From assembly GCF_001704155.1 (NCBI RefSeq), contig NZ_CP016294.1, forward strand, positions 2,415,501-2,479,500: a DNA stretch of 64,000 nt, given 5' to 3'. Position numbers and translations under genes: made by a program. This DNA comes from Stenotrophomonas rhizophila. Its GTDB lineage: Bacteria; Pseudomonadota; Gammaproteobacteria; Xanthomonadales; Xanthomonadaceae. Below the pieces are notes generated by a model. It was given only the letters and a program-made list of their open reading frames with translations. It was not told the origin of the DNA and did no database searches. Positions 52,231-61,590 of this stretch are shown in pieces. The number at the start of each line of letters is the position of its first letter. Position 1 is the stretch's first letter.

Positions 52231-53424
52231 TCAGCGCATGCGGACCAGCAGGGCGGCGCCTGCCGACACGGTTGCCAGCGTCGCCACGCCCGGCCACCCG
52301 AAGTGCGCCAGCACCACCGCGCCCAGCGCACCACCGGCCGCCATGCCCAGGAACACCCCGGTGAACAGCAGCGCATTGAGCCGGCTGCGCGCTTCCGGCG
52401 CCAGCCCATAGACCAGCGTCTGGTGCGAGACCAACGCGGCCTGGAAGCCAAAGTCGAACACCACCGCACTGATGGCCAGCAACGGCACGATCGCCACCCG
52501 CGGCAACCACGCATCCAGCAGCAGCATCGCAAAGCCCAGCAGCGCCATCCCGATGGCGATGCGCGCCACCGCGTGGCTGCCCAGCCGGTCGGCCCAGCGC
52601 CCGGCCAGCGGCGCCGCCAGCGCACCCGCTGCACCGGCAATGCCGAAGGCACCGGCCACCGCACTGCCCAGCTGGTAGCGGTCGTGCAGCATGACCGCCA
52701 ACGTCGACCAGAACGCACTGAAGCCCACCGCCAGCAGCCCCTGCGCGAACACCGCACGGCGCAGCTGCGGCTGTCCACGCCACAGGTGGGCCAGCGAACG
52801 CAGCAACGCCGGATACCGCAACGACGTGGTCGGTGCCAGGTGCGGCAGCTCGCGCGCCAGTACCAGCGCCATCACCACCACCGAGCCGGCGGCAATACCG
52901 AACATCGCCCGCCAGCCCAGTGCCTCGGCGACCAGCCCGCTGGCCACGCGCGACAGCAGGATGCCCAGCAGCAGCCCGGTCATCACCTTGCCCACCACCG
53001 CACCGCGTTCGGCTTCCGGCGCCAGCATCGCCGCCGAGGGCACCACGTCCTGGGCCACGGTAGCCATCAACCCGATCAGCAGGCTGGCCAGCAGCAGCGT
53101 CGGCAGGCTGCCCGACAGCGCGGCGCCGGCCAGCGCGGCGGCCAGCACCAGCGACTTGAGCAGGATCAGCTGCCGGCGGTCGACGCGGTCGCCCAGCGGC
53201 GCCAGCAGCAGGATGCCCAACGCGTAGCCCAGCTGGGTCAGGGTCGGGACCATGCCCGTGGACTGCGCGTCGCTGCCCAGCCCGCTGGCGATGACGCCCA
53301 GCATGGGCTGGCTGTAGTAGATCGAGGCCACCGAAAACCCGGCCCCGGCCGCCATCGCGACGATCAGCCGCGACGGCACCGCAGGCCGGGGGACGGCGAC
53401 CGCCGGAATATGCACGCTGGACAT
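52231..53424 (-). CDS. MFS transporter (YnfM/DHA1-like)
   Basis: The protein has 397 residues and 12 helices: SVASIYYSQPMLGVIAS at helix 1, LAPLGDRVDRRQLILLKS, VAQDVVPSAAMLAPEAERGAVVGKVMTGLLLGILLSRVASG with the antiporter motif C pattern, and AGRWADRLGSHAVAR. Likely a drug or metabolite exporter. GGAG lies 6 nt before the chosen ATG. It is divergent from a LysR gene with 96 nt between. Confidence 0.88.
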   Translation of the reverse strand: MSSVHIPAVAVPRPAVPSRLIVAMAAGAGFSVASIYYSQPMLGVIASGLGSDAQSTGMVPTLTQLGYALGILLLAPLGDRVDRRQLILLKSLVLAAALAGAALSGSLPTLLLASLLIGLMATVAQDVVPSAAMLAPEAERGAVVGKVMTGLLLGILLSRVASGLVAEALGWRAMFGIAAGSVVVMALVLARELPHLAPTTSLRYPALLRSLAHLWRGQPQLRRAVFAQGLLAVGFSAFWSTLAVMLHDRYQLGSAVAGAFGIAGAAGALAAPLAGRWADRLGSHAVARIAIGMALLGFAMLLLDAWLPRVAIVPLLAISAVVFDFGFQAALVSHQTLVYGLAPEARSRLNALLFTGVFLGMAAGGALGAVVLAHFGWPGVATLATVSAGAALLVRMR

Positions 53425-53506
53425 GAGCCACTCCACGCCTGAAGAAAGTGGCGCCAGCATCCTCCTTGAAAGAGAAGGCGTGTAGTAGGCTTCGGTACAT
53501 ATCCAT

Positions 53507-53523
53507 CATACGAAGGTTGTATG
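53507..53523. promoter_or_regulatory. LysR box overlapping the regulator's start codon
   Basis: CATAC-N7-GTATG with perfect 5-bp arms; it contains the LysR T-N11-A motif (T at 53509, A at 53521). It covers the LysR start codon, which suggests autorepression, and lies 83 nt from the divergent MFS start. Confidence 0.6.
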
Positions 53524-54468
53524 AGCACTCCCTCCGCGGCACCGGGTGCGGACCGTATCGACCTGCTGGCCACCTTTGTCCGCATCGTCGAAAGCGGCAG
53601 CCTCTCCGCCGCCGCCGTACAGCTCGGCACCACCCAGCCCACCGTCAGCCGCCGCCTGCAGACCCTGGAACGGCTGTTCGGCCTGCACCTGATCAAGCGT
53701 TCCACCCACCAGATGACGCTGACCGAAGACGGCGAACGCTGCTATGCGCACGCCCGGGCCCTGGTGGACGACTGGGACGCGATCCAGGCCGACCTGCGTG
53801 GTGACGTGGACGTGCCACGCGGGCGCCTGCGGGTGGTGGTGCCACATGCCTTCGGCCAGGCCCAGCTGCTGGAACCGATGCTGCAGTTCATGGCACGCCA
53901 TCCCCAGGTCACGCTGGAGTGGATGCTGGAAGACCAGCCGGTGGACTTCATTGCCGATGGGATCGACTGCGCCATCCGGGTGGGACCCGTGCAGGAACCA
54001 CAACTGGTGGCGGTTCCGCTGGCCGAAGTGCCGCGCATCGTCATCGCCGCGCCCTCGCTGCTGGAGGCGGCCGACCCACGCGACCCCACCCTGCTGCCCG
54101 GCCTGCCGTGGATCGCCCTGACCACCTTCTACCGCGACCGTTTCACCCTGCTGCCGGCCGATGACGGTCCGGCGCTGCGGGTGGACATCCAGCCGCGCCT
54201 GCTCACCGACAACCTGTTCGTGGCGCGCCGCGCGGCGGTGTCCGGACTGGGCGCAGCGGTGGTGTCGGCATGGCTGGTGGGCGATGACCTGCGCGACGGC
54301 CGGCTGGTGCAGCTGGTGCCCGGCTGGGAGGCGCCGCCGTTGCCGGTGCATCTGGTGTACCCGGCCGCGCGCCAGATGCCCTCGCGGCTGCGCGCCTTCA
54401 TCGACGCCATGAAGGCCAGCCTGCCGCATACCCATGGCATGCGTTCGTGGCCGATGCCCTCACCTTGA
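53521..54468 (+). CDS. LysR-family transcriptional regulator
   Basis: The protein has 315 residues: helix-turn-helix ([40 protein letters not shown]) and effector domain ([76 protein letters not shown]). Divergent from the MFS gene, which is its likely target. The mntH operator follows its stop codon at once. Confidence 0.92.
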   Translation: MSTPSAAPGADRIDLLATFVRIVESGSLSAAAVQLGTTQPTVSRRLQTLERLFGLHLIKRSTHQMTLTEDGERCYAHARALVDDWDAIQADLRGDVDVPRGRLRVVVPHAFGQAQLLEPMLQFMARHPQVTLEWMLEDQPVDFIADGIDCAIRVGPVQEPQLVAVPLAEVPRIVIAAPSLLEAADPRDPTLLPGLPWIALTTFYRDRFTLLPADDGPALRVDIQPRLLTDNLFVARRAAVSGLGAAVVSAWLVGDDLRDGRLVQLVPGWEAPPLPVHLVYPAARQMPSRLRAFIDAMKASLPHTHGMRSWPMPSP

Positions 54469-54469
54469 T

Positions 54470-54489
54470 AACATAGCCTCTGCTATATT
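54470..54489 (+). promoter_or_regulatory. MntR box of mntH
   Basis: AACATAGC-CTCT-GCTATATT is 19 of 20 positions mirrored to the MntR consensus AACATAGC-N4-GCTATGTT known from enterics (one mismatch, A for G). It lies 7 nt before the mntH start codon, so manganese-loaded MntR should block mntH transcription. A MntR gene is not in the window. Confidence 0.85.
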
Positions 54490-54496
54490 CGGCCGC

Positions 54497-55843
54497 ATGA
54501 GCGCGGACCCCACCTCCCCGACCACCAGCGCATGGCCGCAGTCCACCGGCGATCGCCCCAGCCTGGGCGAGATGCACGCCAGCGTGGCCGTGCCCAGGGG
54601 CGGCCACTGGTGGTTCCGGCTGCTGGCCTTCCTGGGCCCCGGCTACATGGTGTCGGTGGGGTACATGGACCCGGGCAACTGGGCCACCGACATCGCCGGT
54701 GGCGCGCAGTTCGGCTACCTGCTGCTGTCGGTGATCCTGCTCTCCAACCTGATGGCCATCGTGCTGCAGGGGCTGTCGGCGCGGCTGGGCATCGCCACCG
54801 GGCGCGATCTGGCGCAGGCCTGCCGCGACCATTTCTCCAGACCGGTGAACCTGTGCCTGTGGGTGCTGTGCGAGATCGCGATCATCGCCTGCGACCTGGC
54901 CGAGGTGATCGGCACCGCCATCGCGCTCAAGCTGCTGTTCGGGTTGCCGCTGATGATGGGCGCGATCATCACCGCCGTGGACGTGGTGCTGGTGCTGTGG
55001 CTGATGCACCGTGGCTTCCGCGCGCTGGAAGCGTTCGTGATTGCCCTGCTGCTGGTGATCTTCGCCTGCTTCGCGGTGCAGATCGCGCTGGCCGCGCCGC
55101 CGCTGCAGGCGGTGCTGGGCGGGTTCATCCCGCGCGCGGAGGTGGTCACCAACCCGCATGCGCTGTACCTGGCCATCGGCATCATCGGGGCCACGGTGAT
55201 GCCGCACAACCTGTACCTGCATTCGTCCATCGTGCAGACCCGCGCCTACCCGCGCACCGACAGCGGCCGGCGCAGCGCGCTGCGCTGGGCGGTGACCGAC
55301 AGCACCATCGCGTTGATGCTGGCATTGTTCATCAACGCCTCGATCCTGATCCTGGCCGCGGCGGTGTTCCATGCCAGCGGGCGCACCGATGTGCAGGAGA
55401 TCGAACAGGCCCATGAGCTGCTGGCGCCGATGCTGGGGGTCGGGCTGGCATCGACCTTGTTCGCGGTGGCGCTGCTCGCCTCGGGCATCAACTCCACGGT
55501 GACCGCCACCCTGGCCGGGCAGATCGTGATGGAGGGGTTCCTGCGCCTGCGCATCGCGCCCTGGGCGCGCCGCCTGCTGACCCGTGGCATCGCCATCGTG
55601 CCGGTGGTGATCGTCACCGCGATCTATGGCGAACAGGGAACGGCGCGGCTGCTGGTGCTGAGCCAGGTGGTGTTGTCGATGCAACTGCCATTCGCGGTGA
55701 TTCCGCTGGTGATGTTCGTCGGTGACAAGGCACGGATGGGCACGCTGGTCGCGCCGCGGTGGCTCTTGACGCTGGCCTGGGTGATTGCCGCGGTGATCGT
55801 GGTGCTCAACGTGAAGCTGTTGACCGAGACGTTGATGGGGTGA
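54497..55843 (+). CDS. mntH: Nramp-type Mn(II)/H+ symporter
   Basis: The protein has 448 residues and 11-12 helices. The metal site is visible as MDPGNWATD in helix 1 (about residues 56-64) and [15 protein letters not shown] in helix 6, the signature of Nramp transporters. It imports manganese, and to some extent iron, with protons. A longer open frame begins within the lysR gene; the chosen ATG follows the MntR box. Regulation by MntR is strongly supported by the operator. Confidence 0.95.
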   Translation: MSADPTSPTTSAWPQSTGDRPSLGEMHASVAVPRGGHWWFRLLAFLGPGYMVSVGYMDPGNWATDIAGGAQFGYLLLSVILLSNLMAIVLQGLSARLGIATGRDLAQACRDHFSRPVNLCLWVLCEIAIIACDLAEVIGTAIALKLLFGLPLMMGAIITAVDVVLVLWLMHRGFRALEAFVIALLLVIFACFAVQIALAAPPLQAVLGGFIPRAEVVTNPHALYLAIGIIGATVMPHNLYLHSSIVQTRAYPRTDSGRRSALRWAVTDSTIALMLALFINASILILAAAVFHASGRTDVQEIEQAHELLAPMLGVGLASTLFAVALLASGINSTVTATLAGQIVMEGFLRLRIAPWARRLLTRGIAIVPVVIVTAIYGEQGTARLLVLSQVVLSMQLPFAVIPLVMFVGDKARMGTLVAPRWLLTLAWVIAAVIVVLNVKLLTETLMG

Positions 55844-55873
55844 TCCGGGGTGATGCGCAGGCCCTGTCTGGCT

Positions 55874-55904
55874 CTTGACCTCAATCACGGTTGAGGTGGC
55901 ACAG
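55874..55904 (+). promoter_or_regulatory. SoxR-type operator in a long-spacer promoter
   Basis: CCTCAA-N6-TTGAGG (55878-55895) has both 6-bp arms identical to the SoxR operator of E. coli soxS and the same overall length. TTGACC (55874-55879) forms the -35; 19 nt later is a poor -10 (CACAGT), as expected for MerR/SoxR-type promoters that need DNA untwisting. The methyltransferase start lies 38 nt after the operator. Confidence 0.75.
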
Positions 55905-55932
55905 TGCGCGGAATCCTCCCGGAATCCCCAAC

Positions 55933-56772
55933 ATGCCCCACGCCGCATCCCCGCCTTCGCAGCACGACCTCTGGAACGGCCCGGCCGGCGATGCCTGGGT
56001 ACAGGCGCAGTCGCTGCTCGACGGCATGTTCGCCGGCTTCGAGCCGGTTCTTGCCGATCCCATTGCCGCCGAGCCCGATGCGCGCGTGCTGGACGTCGGC
56101 TGCGGCACCGGGGCGCTCTGCCTGGCCATTGCCGATCGGCTGGGTCCGCAGGGCCGCTGCAGCGGGGTGGATATTTCCGCGCCGATGATCGCCGTGGCGC
56201 GCGAGCGGGCGCTGGCGGCGGGCAAGGCCATTGATTTCACCGTGGGCGATGCCCAGCAGCATCCCTTTGCCCCCGCCAGCCTGGACCGCATCGTGTCGCG
56301 GTTCGGGGTGATGTTCTTCGATGATCCGGTGCGCGCGTTCGGCAACCTGCGGCGGGCGCTTCGGCGTGGTGGCCGCCTGCATGCCATTGCCTGGCGCAGT
56401 CCGGCCGATAATCCGTTCATGACCACCGCCGAGCGCGCGGCAGCGTCGCTGCTGACCCTGCCGGCGCGGGCCGAAGGGGGGCCGGGACAGTTTGCGTTCG
56501 CCGATGCAGGCGTCGTGCGGAAGATCCTGGATGACAGTGGTTGGGATCACATCGACATCGCCCCGCTCGACGTGGAATGCAGCATCGCCCGCGACGCCTT
56601 GCCGACCTACGTGTCGTTGCTGGGACCGGTCGGACAGGCACTGCGCGCCGAAGGGCTGGATCCGGACCTCCGGCAGCGGGTGCTGTCGACCGTGGTCGAC
56701 GCGTTCGCACCGTTCGTGCAGGGTGACCGGGTGGTGTTCACCGCCGCGTGCTGGTCGATCCAGGCCGCGTGA
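55933..56772 (+). CDS. SAM-dependent methyltransferase, probably SoxR-controlled
   Basis: The protein has 279 residues, a class I methyltransferase: ARVLDVGCGTGALCLAIADRLG (SAM loop), GVDISAPMIAVARERA, VGDAQQHPFAPASLDRIVSRFGVMFFDD and FGNLRRALRRGGRL. The C-terminal third (from about 165) is a helical lid with DVECSIARDALPTYVSLLGPV. The substrate is unknown. The SoxR-type operator upstream suggests that it is induced by redox-active compounds and may modify one of them. The ATG follows a weak ribosome binding site. Confidence 0.85.
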   Translation: MPHAASPPSQHDLWNGPAGDAWVQAQSLLDGMFAGFEPVLADPIAAEPDARVLDVGCGTGALCLAIADRLGPQGRCSGVDISAPMIAVARERALAAGKAIDFTVGDAQQHPFAPASLDRIVSRFGVMFFDDPVRAFGNLRRALRRGGRLHAIAWRSPADNPFMTTAERAAASLLTLPARAEGGPGQFAFADAGVVRKILDDSGWDHIDIAPLDVECSIARDALPTYVSLLGPVGQALRAEGLDPDLRQRVLSTVVDAFAPFVQGDRVVFTAACWSIQAA

Positions 56773-56905
56773 ACGCGAAGCGGCCTATACCCACGTCACC
56801 CCGCGGCCGCCATTCGTCCCGGGTGACCGTCATTCGGCCCCAGGCCAATGACAGCAAGGGTTGACGGGCACATGCTGGGTTCATCGCCCTCTGCCTGTGA
56901 CTGCC

Positions 56906-58702
56906 ATGAAACGTCGTGACTGCCTGAAAGCCGGCCTTGCCCTGCCCTTGCTCCCGCTGGTTCGAAAAGCGGCCGCAGGCAATTCAACCGGGTCACGCAA
57001 CGCCCTCGCTCGTGCCCGCCCCGGTACCGCCGGGTGGCCCTCTGCCAGCGAATGGGACCAGCTCTCCAACGCCGTCGGTGGACGGCTGTCGATCCCGGTG
57101 TCGCCCTTCCTCGGCGATGCCACCACCCGCGCCGAGGCACTGGCGCAGATCCAGAACCCCTTCTTCATCGGCGACCAGCCTGGGTTGACCCAGACCAGTG
57201 GCTACCACGGGGCCTGGCTCTCGCGGCCCAGCGCGCGGGTGGTAGCCGCCGCCAACAGCGCCGATGTGGCAGCGGCGGTCGATTTCGCGCGGCGGCACCG
57301 GCTGCGGTTGGTGGTCAAGGGCGGCGGGCACAGCTACCACGGCACCTCCTGCGCGCCCGATTCCCTGCTGGTCTGGACGCGCGCCATGAACGCGGTGGAA
57401 CTGCACGATGCCTTCGTCGCGCAGGGCGCGCCCGCCGGTACCGCCGCGCAACCGGCGGTCAGCCTCGGCGCCGGGGCGATGTGGATCGATGCTTACGATG
57501 CAGTCACCACCCGCGCCGGCCGCTACGTCCAGGGCGGCGGCTGCACCTCGGTGGGCGTGACCGGGCTGGTCACCGGCGGCGGCTTCGGCAGCTTCTCCAA
57601 GGGCTTCGGCACCGCTGCCGCCAACCTGCTGGAAGCCGAAGTGGTCACCGCCGACGGCCGTGTGCGGGTGGTCAACGCGACCCAGGATCCCGAGCTGTTC
57701 TGGGCACTGAAGGGCGGCTGCGCCGGCAGCTTTGGCGTGGTGACCCGGATCACGCTGCGCACCCATGTACTGCCCGCCACGTTTGGCGGGGTGTCGATGA
57801 AGGTGCGGGCCGACAGCGACGACAGCTTCCAGGCGCTGGCCGCCGAAGTACTGCGCTTCTGCCGCGATGCCCTGTGCACGCCGCAGTGGGGCGAACAGCT
57901 GCGCTTCGACAGCCACCGCACCTTCGGGGCGTCGATGGTGTTCCAGGGGCTGAGCCAGGAACAGGCCGCCGCGGTGTGGGCCCCGTTTGAAGCGTGGGTG
58001 GCCGCGCGTCCGCAATACACCGTGATCGATCCCCTGCAGGCGTTGGCGTTGCCCGCCCAGCACATGTGGGACGCGGACTTCTTCCGCAAGCATGCCCCGA
58101 CGCTGATCGCCGAAGATACCCGCGCGGGCGCGCCGGCCACGCACATGCTCTGGAAGGGCGACCAGGGCCAGGTGGGCTGGTACCTGCACGGCTATGCGTC
58201 GGCGTGGATGCCCTCGGCGCTGCTCGGCGATGCACAGCGCGATGCAGCGGCGGCGGCGATCTGCACGGCGGCCGCGCACATGCCGGTCGAACTGCACTGC
58301 AACAAGGGGCTGTTTGGCGCCCCGGCCGAGGCGCTTGCCGCCAGCCGCGACACCGCGACCCATCCGGCGGTGCTGGATGCGTTCGCGCTGGCGCTGATCG
58401 GGAATGCCGGTGGCCCGGTGTACGCGGGCAGTGGCGGAACGGTGGATGAGGCTAAAGCCCGCGAAGGGGCAGCGCGGGTCGGGCGTTCCTACGCCGCCCT
58501 GCGCGCGGTGCTGCCGCGCGCACCGACCTATGTGTCCGAGTGCGACTTCTTCCAGCGCGACTGGCAGCAGTCGTTCTGGGGCCCGCATTACCCTCGCCTG
58601 CTGGCGGCCAAGCGGCGCTATGACCCGGACGGCCTGTTCGTGATCCATCACGGCGTGGGCAGCGAGGACTGGAGCGCCGATGGCTTCGAACGGCGCAGCT
58701 GA
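56906..58702 (+). CDS. Exported FAD-linked oxidase (BBE type)
   Basis: The protein has 598 residues. A twin-arginine-like leader (MKRRDCLKAGLALPLLPL) precedes a PP-type FAD-binding domain (VVKGGGHSYHGTS, GAGAMWIDAYDAV, VTGLVTGGGFGSFSKGFG) and a BBE C-terminal segment (RYDPDGLFVIHHGVG). His in GGGHSYHG and Cys in VQGGGCTSVG occupy the positions of the two covalent flavin links in berberine-bridge-type enzymes, so bicovalent FAD is likely. It would oxidise a sugar or phenolic in the periplasm, giving peroxide. A longer open frame starts 15 codons earlier. Confidence 0.85.
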   Translation: MKRRDCLKAGLALPLLPLVRKAAAGNSTGSRNALARARPGTAGWPSASEWDQLSNAVGGRLSIPVSPFLGDATTRAEALAQIQNPFFIGDQPGLTQTSGYHGAWLSRPSARVVAAANSADVAAAVDFARRHRLRLVVKGGGHSYHGTSCAPDSLLVWTRAMNAVELHDAFVAQGAPAGTAAQPAVSLGAGAMWIDAYDAVTTRAGRYVQGGGCTSVGVTGLVTGGGFGSFSKGFGTAAANLLEAEVVTADGRVRVVNATQDPELFWALKGGCAGSFGVVTRITLRTHVLPATFGGVSMKVRADSDDSFQALAAEVLRFCRDALCTPQWGEQLRFDSHRTFGASMVFQGLSQEQAAAVWAPFEAWVAARPQYTVIDPLQALALPAQHMWDADFFRKHAPTLIAEDTRAGAPATHMLWKGDQGQVGWYLHGYASAWMPSALLGDAQRDAAAAAICTAAAHMPVELHCNKGLFGAPAEALAASRDTATHPAVLDAFALALIGNAGGPVYAGSGGTVDEAKAREGAARVGRSYAALRAVLPRAPTYVSECDFFQRDWQQSFWGPHYPRLLAAKRRYDPDGLFVIHHGVGSEDWSADGFERRS

Positions 58703-58760
58703 CGCGGCGCCCGCACTGGCTTAGGCTGCGGGGCACCCGCCCGCTGCAGGAGTCCGCCCC

Positions 58761-60644
58761 GTGCCGTCGTTTACGCTCGCCGTCCCCGCCCTGCTCTGCC
58801 TCTCCATCGCCACCGCGCTGTTGCCGGTCACCGCCGCTGCACAGGCTGCACCCGCTACTGCAGGCGTGCCGCACGCGCAGAGCTTCAATGCGTTGCTCGA
58901 TGCGCAGACCATGGCCGCGATCAATGCCGATCCCGAACTGAAAACCCTGCTGGGGATCAGCGGCGACGGCGCGGCCGATACCTCCGACCGGCTCACCGAC
59001 GTGTCGCTGGCCCAGCGTGAGGTCAACCGGCGCTTCCTGGCCGACAACCTGGCCGCGATCAAGGCCTGGAAGGGTGCACCGCTGGACCCGCAGCAACAGC
59101 TCAGCGACGGTCTGGCGCGCTGGTTCTACCAGGCACAGATCGACCTGATGGCGGTGCCGTGGGCCGCGGCGTGGCTGCCGGTGGGGGGCAGCACCTATGC
59201 GGTGGACCAGTTGTTCAGCCTGCCGGTGAACCTGCCGCAGTTCTTCGACAACCAGCACGCCGTCACCGATGTGACCACTGCGCGCCACTACATCGCCCGC
59301 CTGAACGCCATGGGCGGCAAGCTGGACCAGGTGCGCGCAAACGTGGACATGCAGGCCGCGCAGGGCGTGGTGCCGCCGGAACTGGCCCTGGCCGGCGCGG
59401 CCAGCCAGTTCCGCACGCTGCTCAAACCGGCACCGGAGGGCAGCCTGTGGGTGGCTTCGCTGCAGCGCAAGCTGGACAAGCTGCAGGCGATTCCCGCCGC
59501 CGAGCGCGCCGCGCTGCTCGAACAGGCGAGCGTGGCCGTTCGCGATTCGGTCAACCCCGGCTACCAGCGCCTGCTCGACCGCGTGCAGGCACTGCAGGCC
59601 ACCCACCCCGGCAACAAGGGCATGTGGGCCCTGCCACACGGCGATGCGTTCTATGACGCGGCCCTGCGCTGGTACACCAGCACCGACCTGGGCGCCGATG
59701 CCATCCACCAGATCGGCCTGGACGAAGTGGCGCGCCTGGAAAAGAGCATGGACGCGCGCCTGCGCGAGATCGGCCTGCGCGATGGCACCGTGGCCGAGCG
59801 CATCCGGGCCCTGGGCGACGATCCGCGTTACCGCTACGCCGACAGCGATGCCGGCCGCAGGGAACTGATCGGCGACATCGAACAGCGCCTGCGTGACCTC
59901 GACCCGCTGCTGCCCACCTACTTCGGCCACCTGCCGCCGCAGAAGCTGCTGGTGCAGCCGGTGCCGGCGCACATGCAGGCCACCTCGCCGGGCGGCTACT
60001 ACTACCCGCCGGCGATGGACGGCTCGCGCCCGGGCACCTTCTTCATCAACCTGGGTGACATGGCCTCCAACACCCGCTGGAGCACGCCCACCCTGACCTA
60101 CCACGAGGGGTCGCCGGGCCACCACTTCCAGATCTCGATCGGGCAGACCCTGACCGACCTGCCACTGCTGCGCCGCAGCCTCAATCCCAGTGCGTTTTCC
60201 GAAGGCTGGGCACTGTATGCCGAGCAGCTGATGGCAGAAGCCGGCGTCTACCGCGACGACCCGGCCGGCGACATCGGCCGGCTGCAGGCCGAGATGTTCC
60301 GCTCGGTGCGCCTGGTAGTGGACACCGGCCTGCACCGCAAGCGCTGGACCCCCGAACAGGCCATCGCCTACATGCAACAGAAGACCGGCATGAAGGCCTC
60401 GGACGTGCGCATCGAAGTCAACCGCTACCTGGTGCAGCCCGGCCAGGCCTCGTCCTACAAGATGGGCCAGCTGCGCCTGCTGGCGCTGCGCGCCAAGGCG
60501 CAGAAGCAGCTGGGCGATCGGTTCGACATCCGCGCCTTCCACGACCTGGTGCTGGGCAACGGCGCGCTGCCGATGACCGTGGTGGAGCAGGCAGTGGATG
60601 CATGGGTGGCCAGCGGCGGCGGAGATCCCCGACGCGCTCCATGA
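58761..60644 (+). CDS. DUF885 family protein, secreted metallo-hydrolase-like
   Basis: The protein has 627 residues with a signal peptide (first 27 residues ending AAAQ). The conserved core is PTLTYHEGSPGHHFQISI with an HExxxHH-type metal site, FSEGWALYAEQLM, and HRKRWTPEQAIAYM, as in DUF885 proteins related to M3/M32-like peptidases. GTG start with AGGAG 8 nt before it. It begins 58 nt after the FAD oxidase stop; co-transcription is possible. Substrate unknown. Confidence 0.88.
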   Translation: MPSFTLAVPALLCLSIATALLPVTAAAQAAPATAGVPHAQSFNALLDAQTMAAINADPELKTLLGISGDGAADTSDRLTDVSLAQREVNRRFLADNLAAIKAWKGAPLDPQQQLSDGLARWFYQAQIDLMAVPWAAAWLPVGGSTYAVDQLFSLPVNLPQFFDNQHAVTDVTTARHYIARLNAMGGKLDQVRANVDMQAAQGVVPPELALAGAASQFRTLLKPAPEGSLWVASLQRKLDKLQAIPAAERAALLEQASVAVRDSVNPGYQRLLDRVQALQATHPGNKGMWALPHGDAFYDAALRWYTSTDLGADAIHQIGLDEVARLEKSMDARLREIGLRDGTVAERIRALGDDPRYRYADSDAGRRELIGDIEQRLRDLDPLLPTYFGHLPPQKLLVQPVPAHMQATSPGGYYYPPAMDGSRPGTFFINLGDMASNTRWSTPTLTYHEGSPGHHFQISIGQTLTDLPLLRRSLNPSAFSEGWALYAEQLMAEAGVYRDDPAGDIGRLQAEMFRSVRLVVDTGLHRKRWTPEQAIAYMQQKTGMKASDVRIEVNRYLVQPGQASSYKMGQLRLLALRAKAQKQLGDRFDIRAFHDLVLGNGALPMTVVEQAVDAWVASGGGDPRRAP

Positions 60645-60767
60645 GCGGGGCGCGGCTGCGTAGAAATACCTAGGCCGCCTCGGTGTAACTCCGCTTGTCC
60701 GCCCCGGTACGGGTGCGCAGAGTGAGGGCATGGCCACGTGGCCGGTTCCGCCCTACAGGAGAGCACC

Positions 60768-61589
60768 ATGCGACATTCCCTTGCGTGCCCGCTGCTTGCG
60801 CTGCTGATCGCCGCGCCGCTGCCCTGGCAGTCGGCCAGCGGCGCGCCACCTGCGCCGCGCGCGGCCGCATCCGCTGCCACGCCTGCTGTGGCTGCCGCCA
60901 CCGTCGACCCCGAGGCGGTGGCCGCACTGACCCGCATGGGCAAGGCGTTGCGCGCCCTGCCCCACTTCACGCTGGCGGCCACCACCCGTACCGACTACGT
61001 GCTCGATGACGGGCAGAAGCTCGCGCTGGCCGGCACGGTGGACTACAAGGTGCTCGGCCCGGACCGCTTCTTCGTCGAAATCCGCAGCGACCACCAGCAT
61101 CGCCAGCTGTTCTACGACGGTCACACGCTGACCATTCATTCGCCACGCCAGAAGTACTACGCCACGGTGGAGAACCTGGACCGCAGCAGCCAGGCGCTGC
61201 TCAGCGATTCGGCAACGCGGCTGGGCGTGGAGTTCCCGCTGGCGGACCTGTTCCTGTGGGGAACGCCGGGCTTTCCGACCGACGTGATCGAGTCGGCGCT
61301 GTTCGTGGGCAGTGAACGCGTGGACGGCGAAGCGACCCGCCATTACGCGTTCCGCCAACCCGGGGTGGACTGGCAGGTCTGGATTTCCGATGCCACCCAC
61401 CTGCCGCGGCAACTGCTGATCACCAGCCACGCCGATCCCGCCCTGCCCGACTACCAGGCCACGCTGAAGTGGGACACCCGCCGTGCCGTGTCCGCCAACG
61501 AGCTGGTGTTCCGCCCCGACGGCGCCACACGGATCGCGTTCGTCCCGGTGGCACAGGCCGGCGATGCCGACGACAAGGGAGGGCTCTGA
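60768..61589 (+). CDS. DUF2092 family secreted protein, first gene of the envelope operon
   Basis: The protein has 273 residues with a signal peptide (MRHSLACPLLALLIAAPLP) and a single lipoprotein-carrier-like sheet domain: FTLAATTRTDYVLDDGQKLALAGTVDYKVLGPDRFFVEI, RQLFYDGHTLTIHSPRQKYYATVE, and TDVIESALFVGSERVDGEATRHYAFRQ. This LolA/LppX-like pattern is DUF2092. It may carry a lipid or cover the envelope. AGGAG lies 6 nt before the ATG. The next gene starts 1 nt after its stop. Confidence 0.82.
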   Translation: MRHSLACPLLALLIAAPLPWQSASGAPPAPRAAASAATPAVAAATVDPEAVAALTRMGKALRALPHFTLAATTRTDYVLDDGQKLALAGTVDYKVLGPDRFFVEIRSDHQHRQLFYDGHTLTIHSPRQKYYATVENLDRSSQALLSDSATRLGVEFPLADLFLWGTPGFPTDVIESALFVGSERVDGEATRHYAFRQPGVDWQVWISDATHLPRQLLITSHADPALPDYQATLKWDTRRAVSANELVFRPDGATRIAFVPVAQAGDADDKGGL

Positions 61590-61590
61590 C

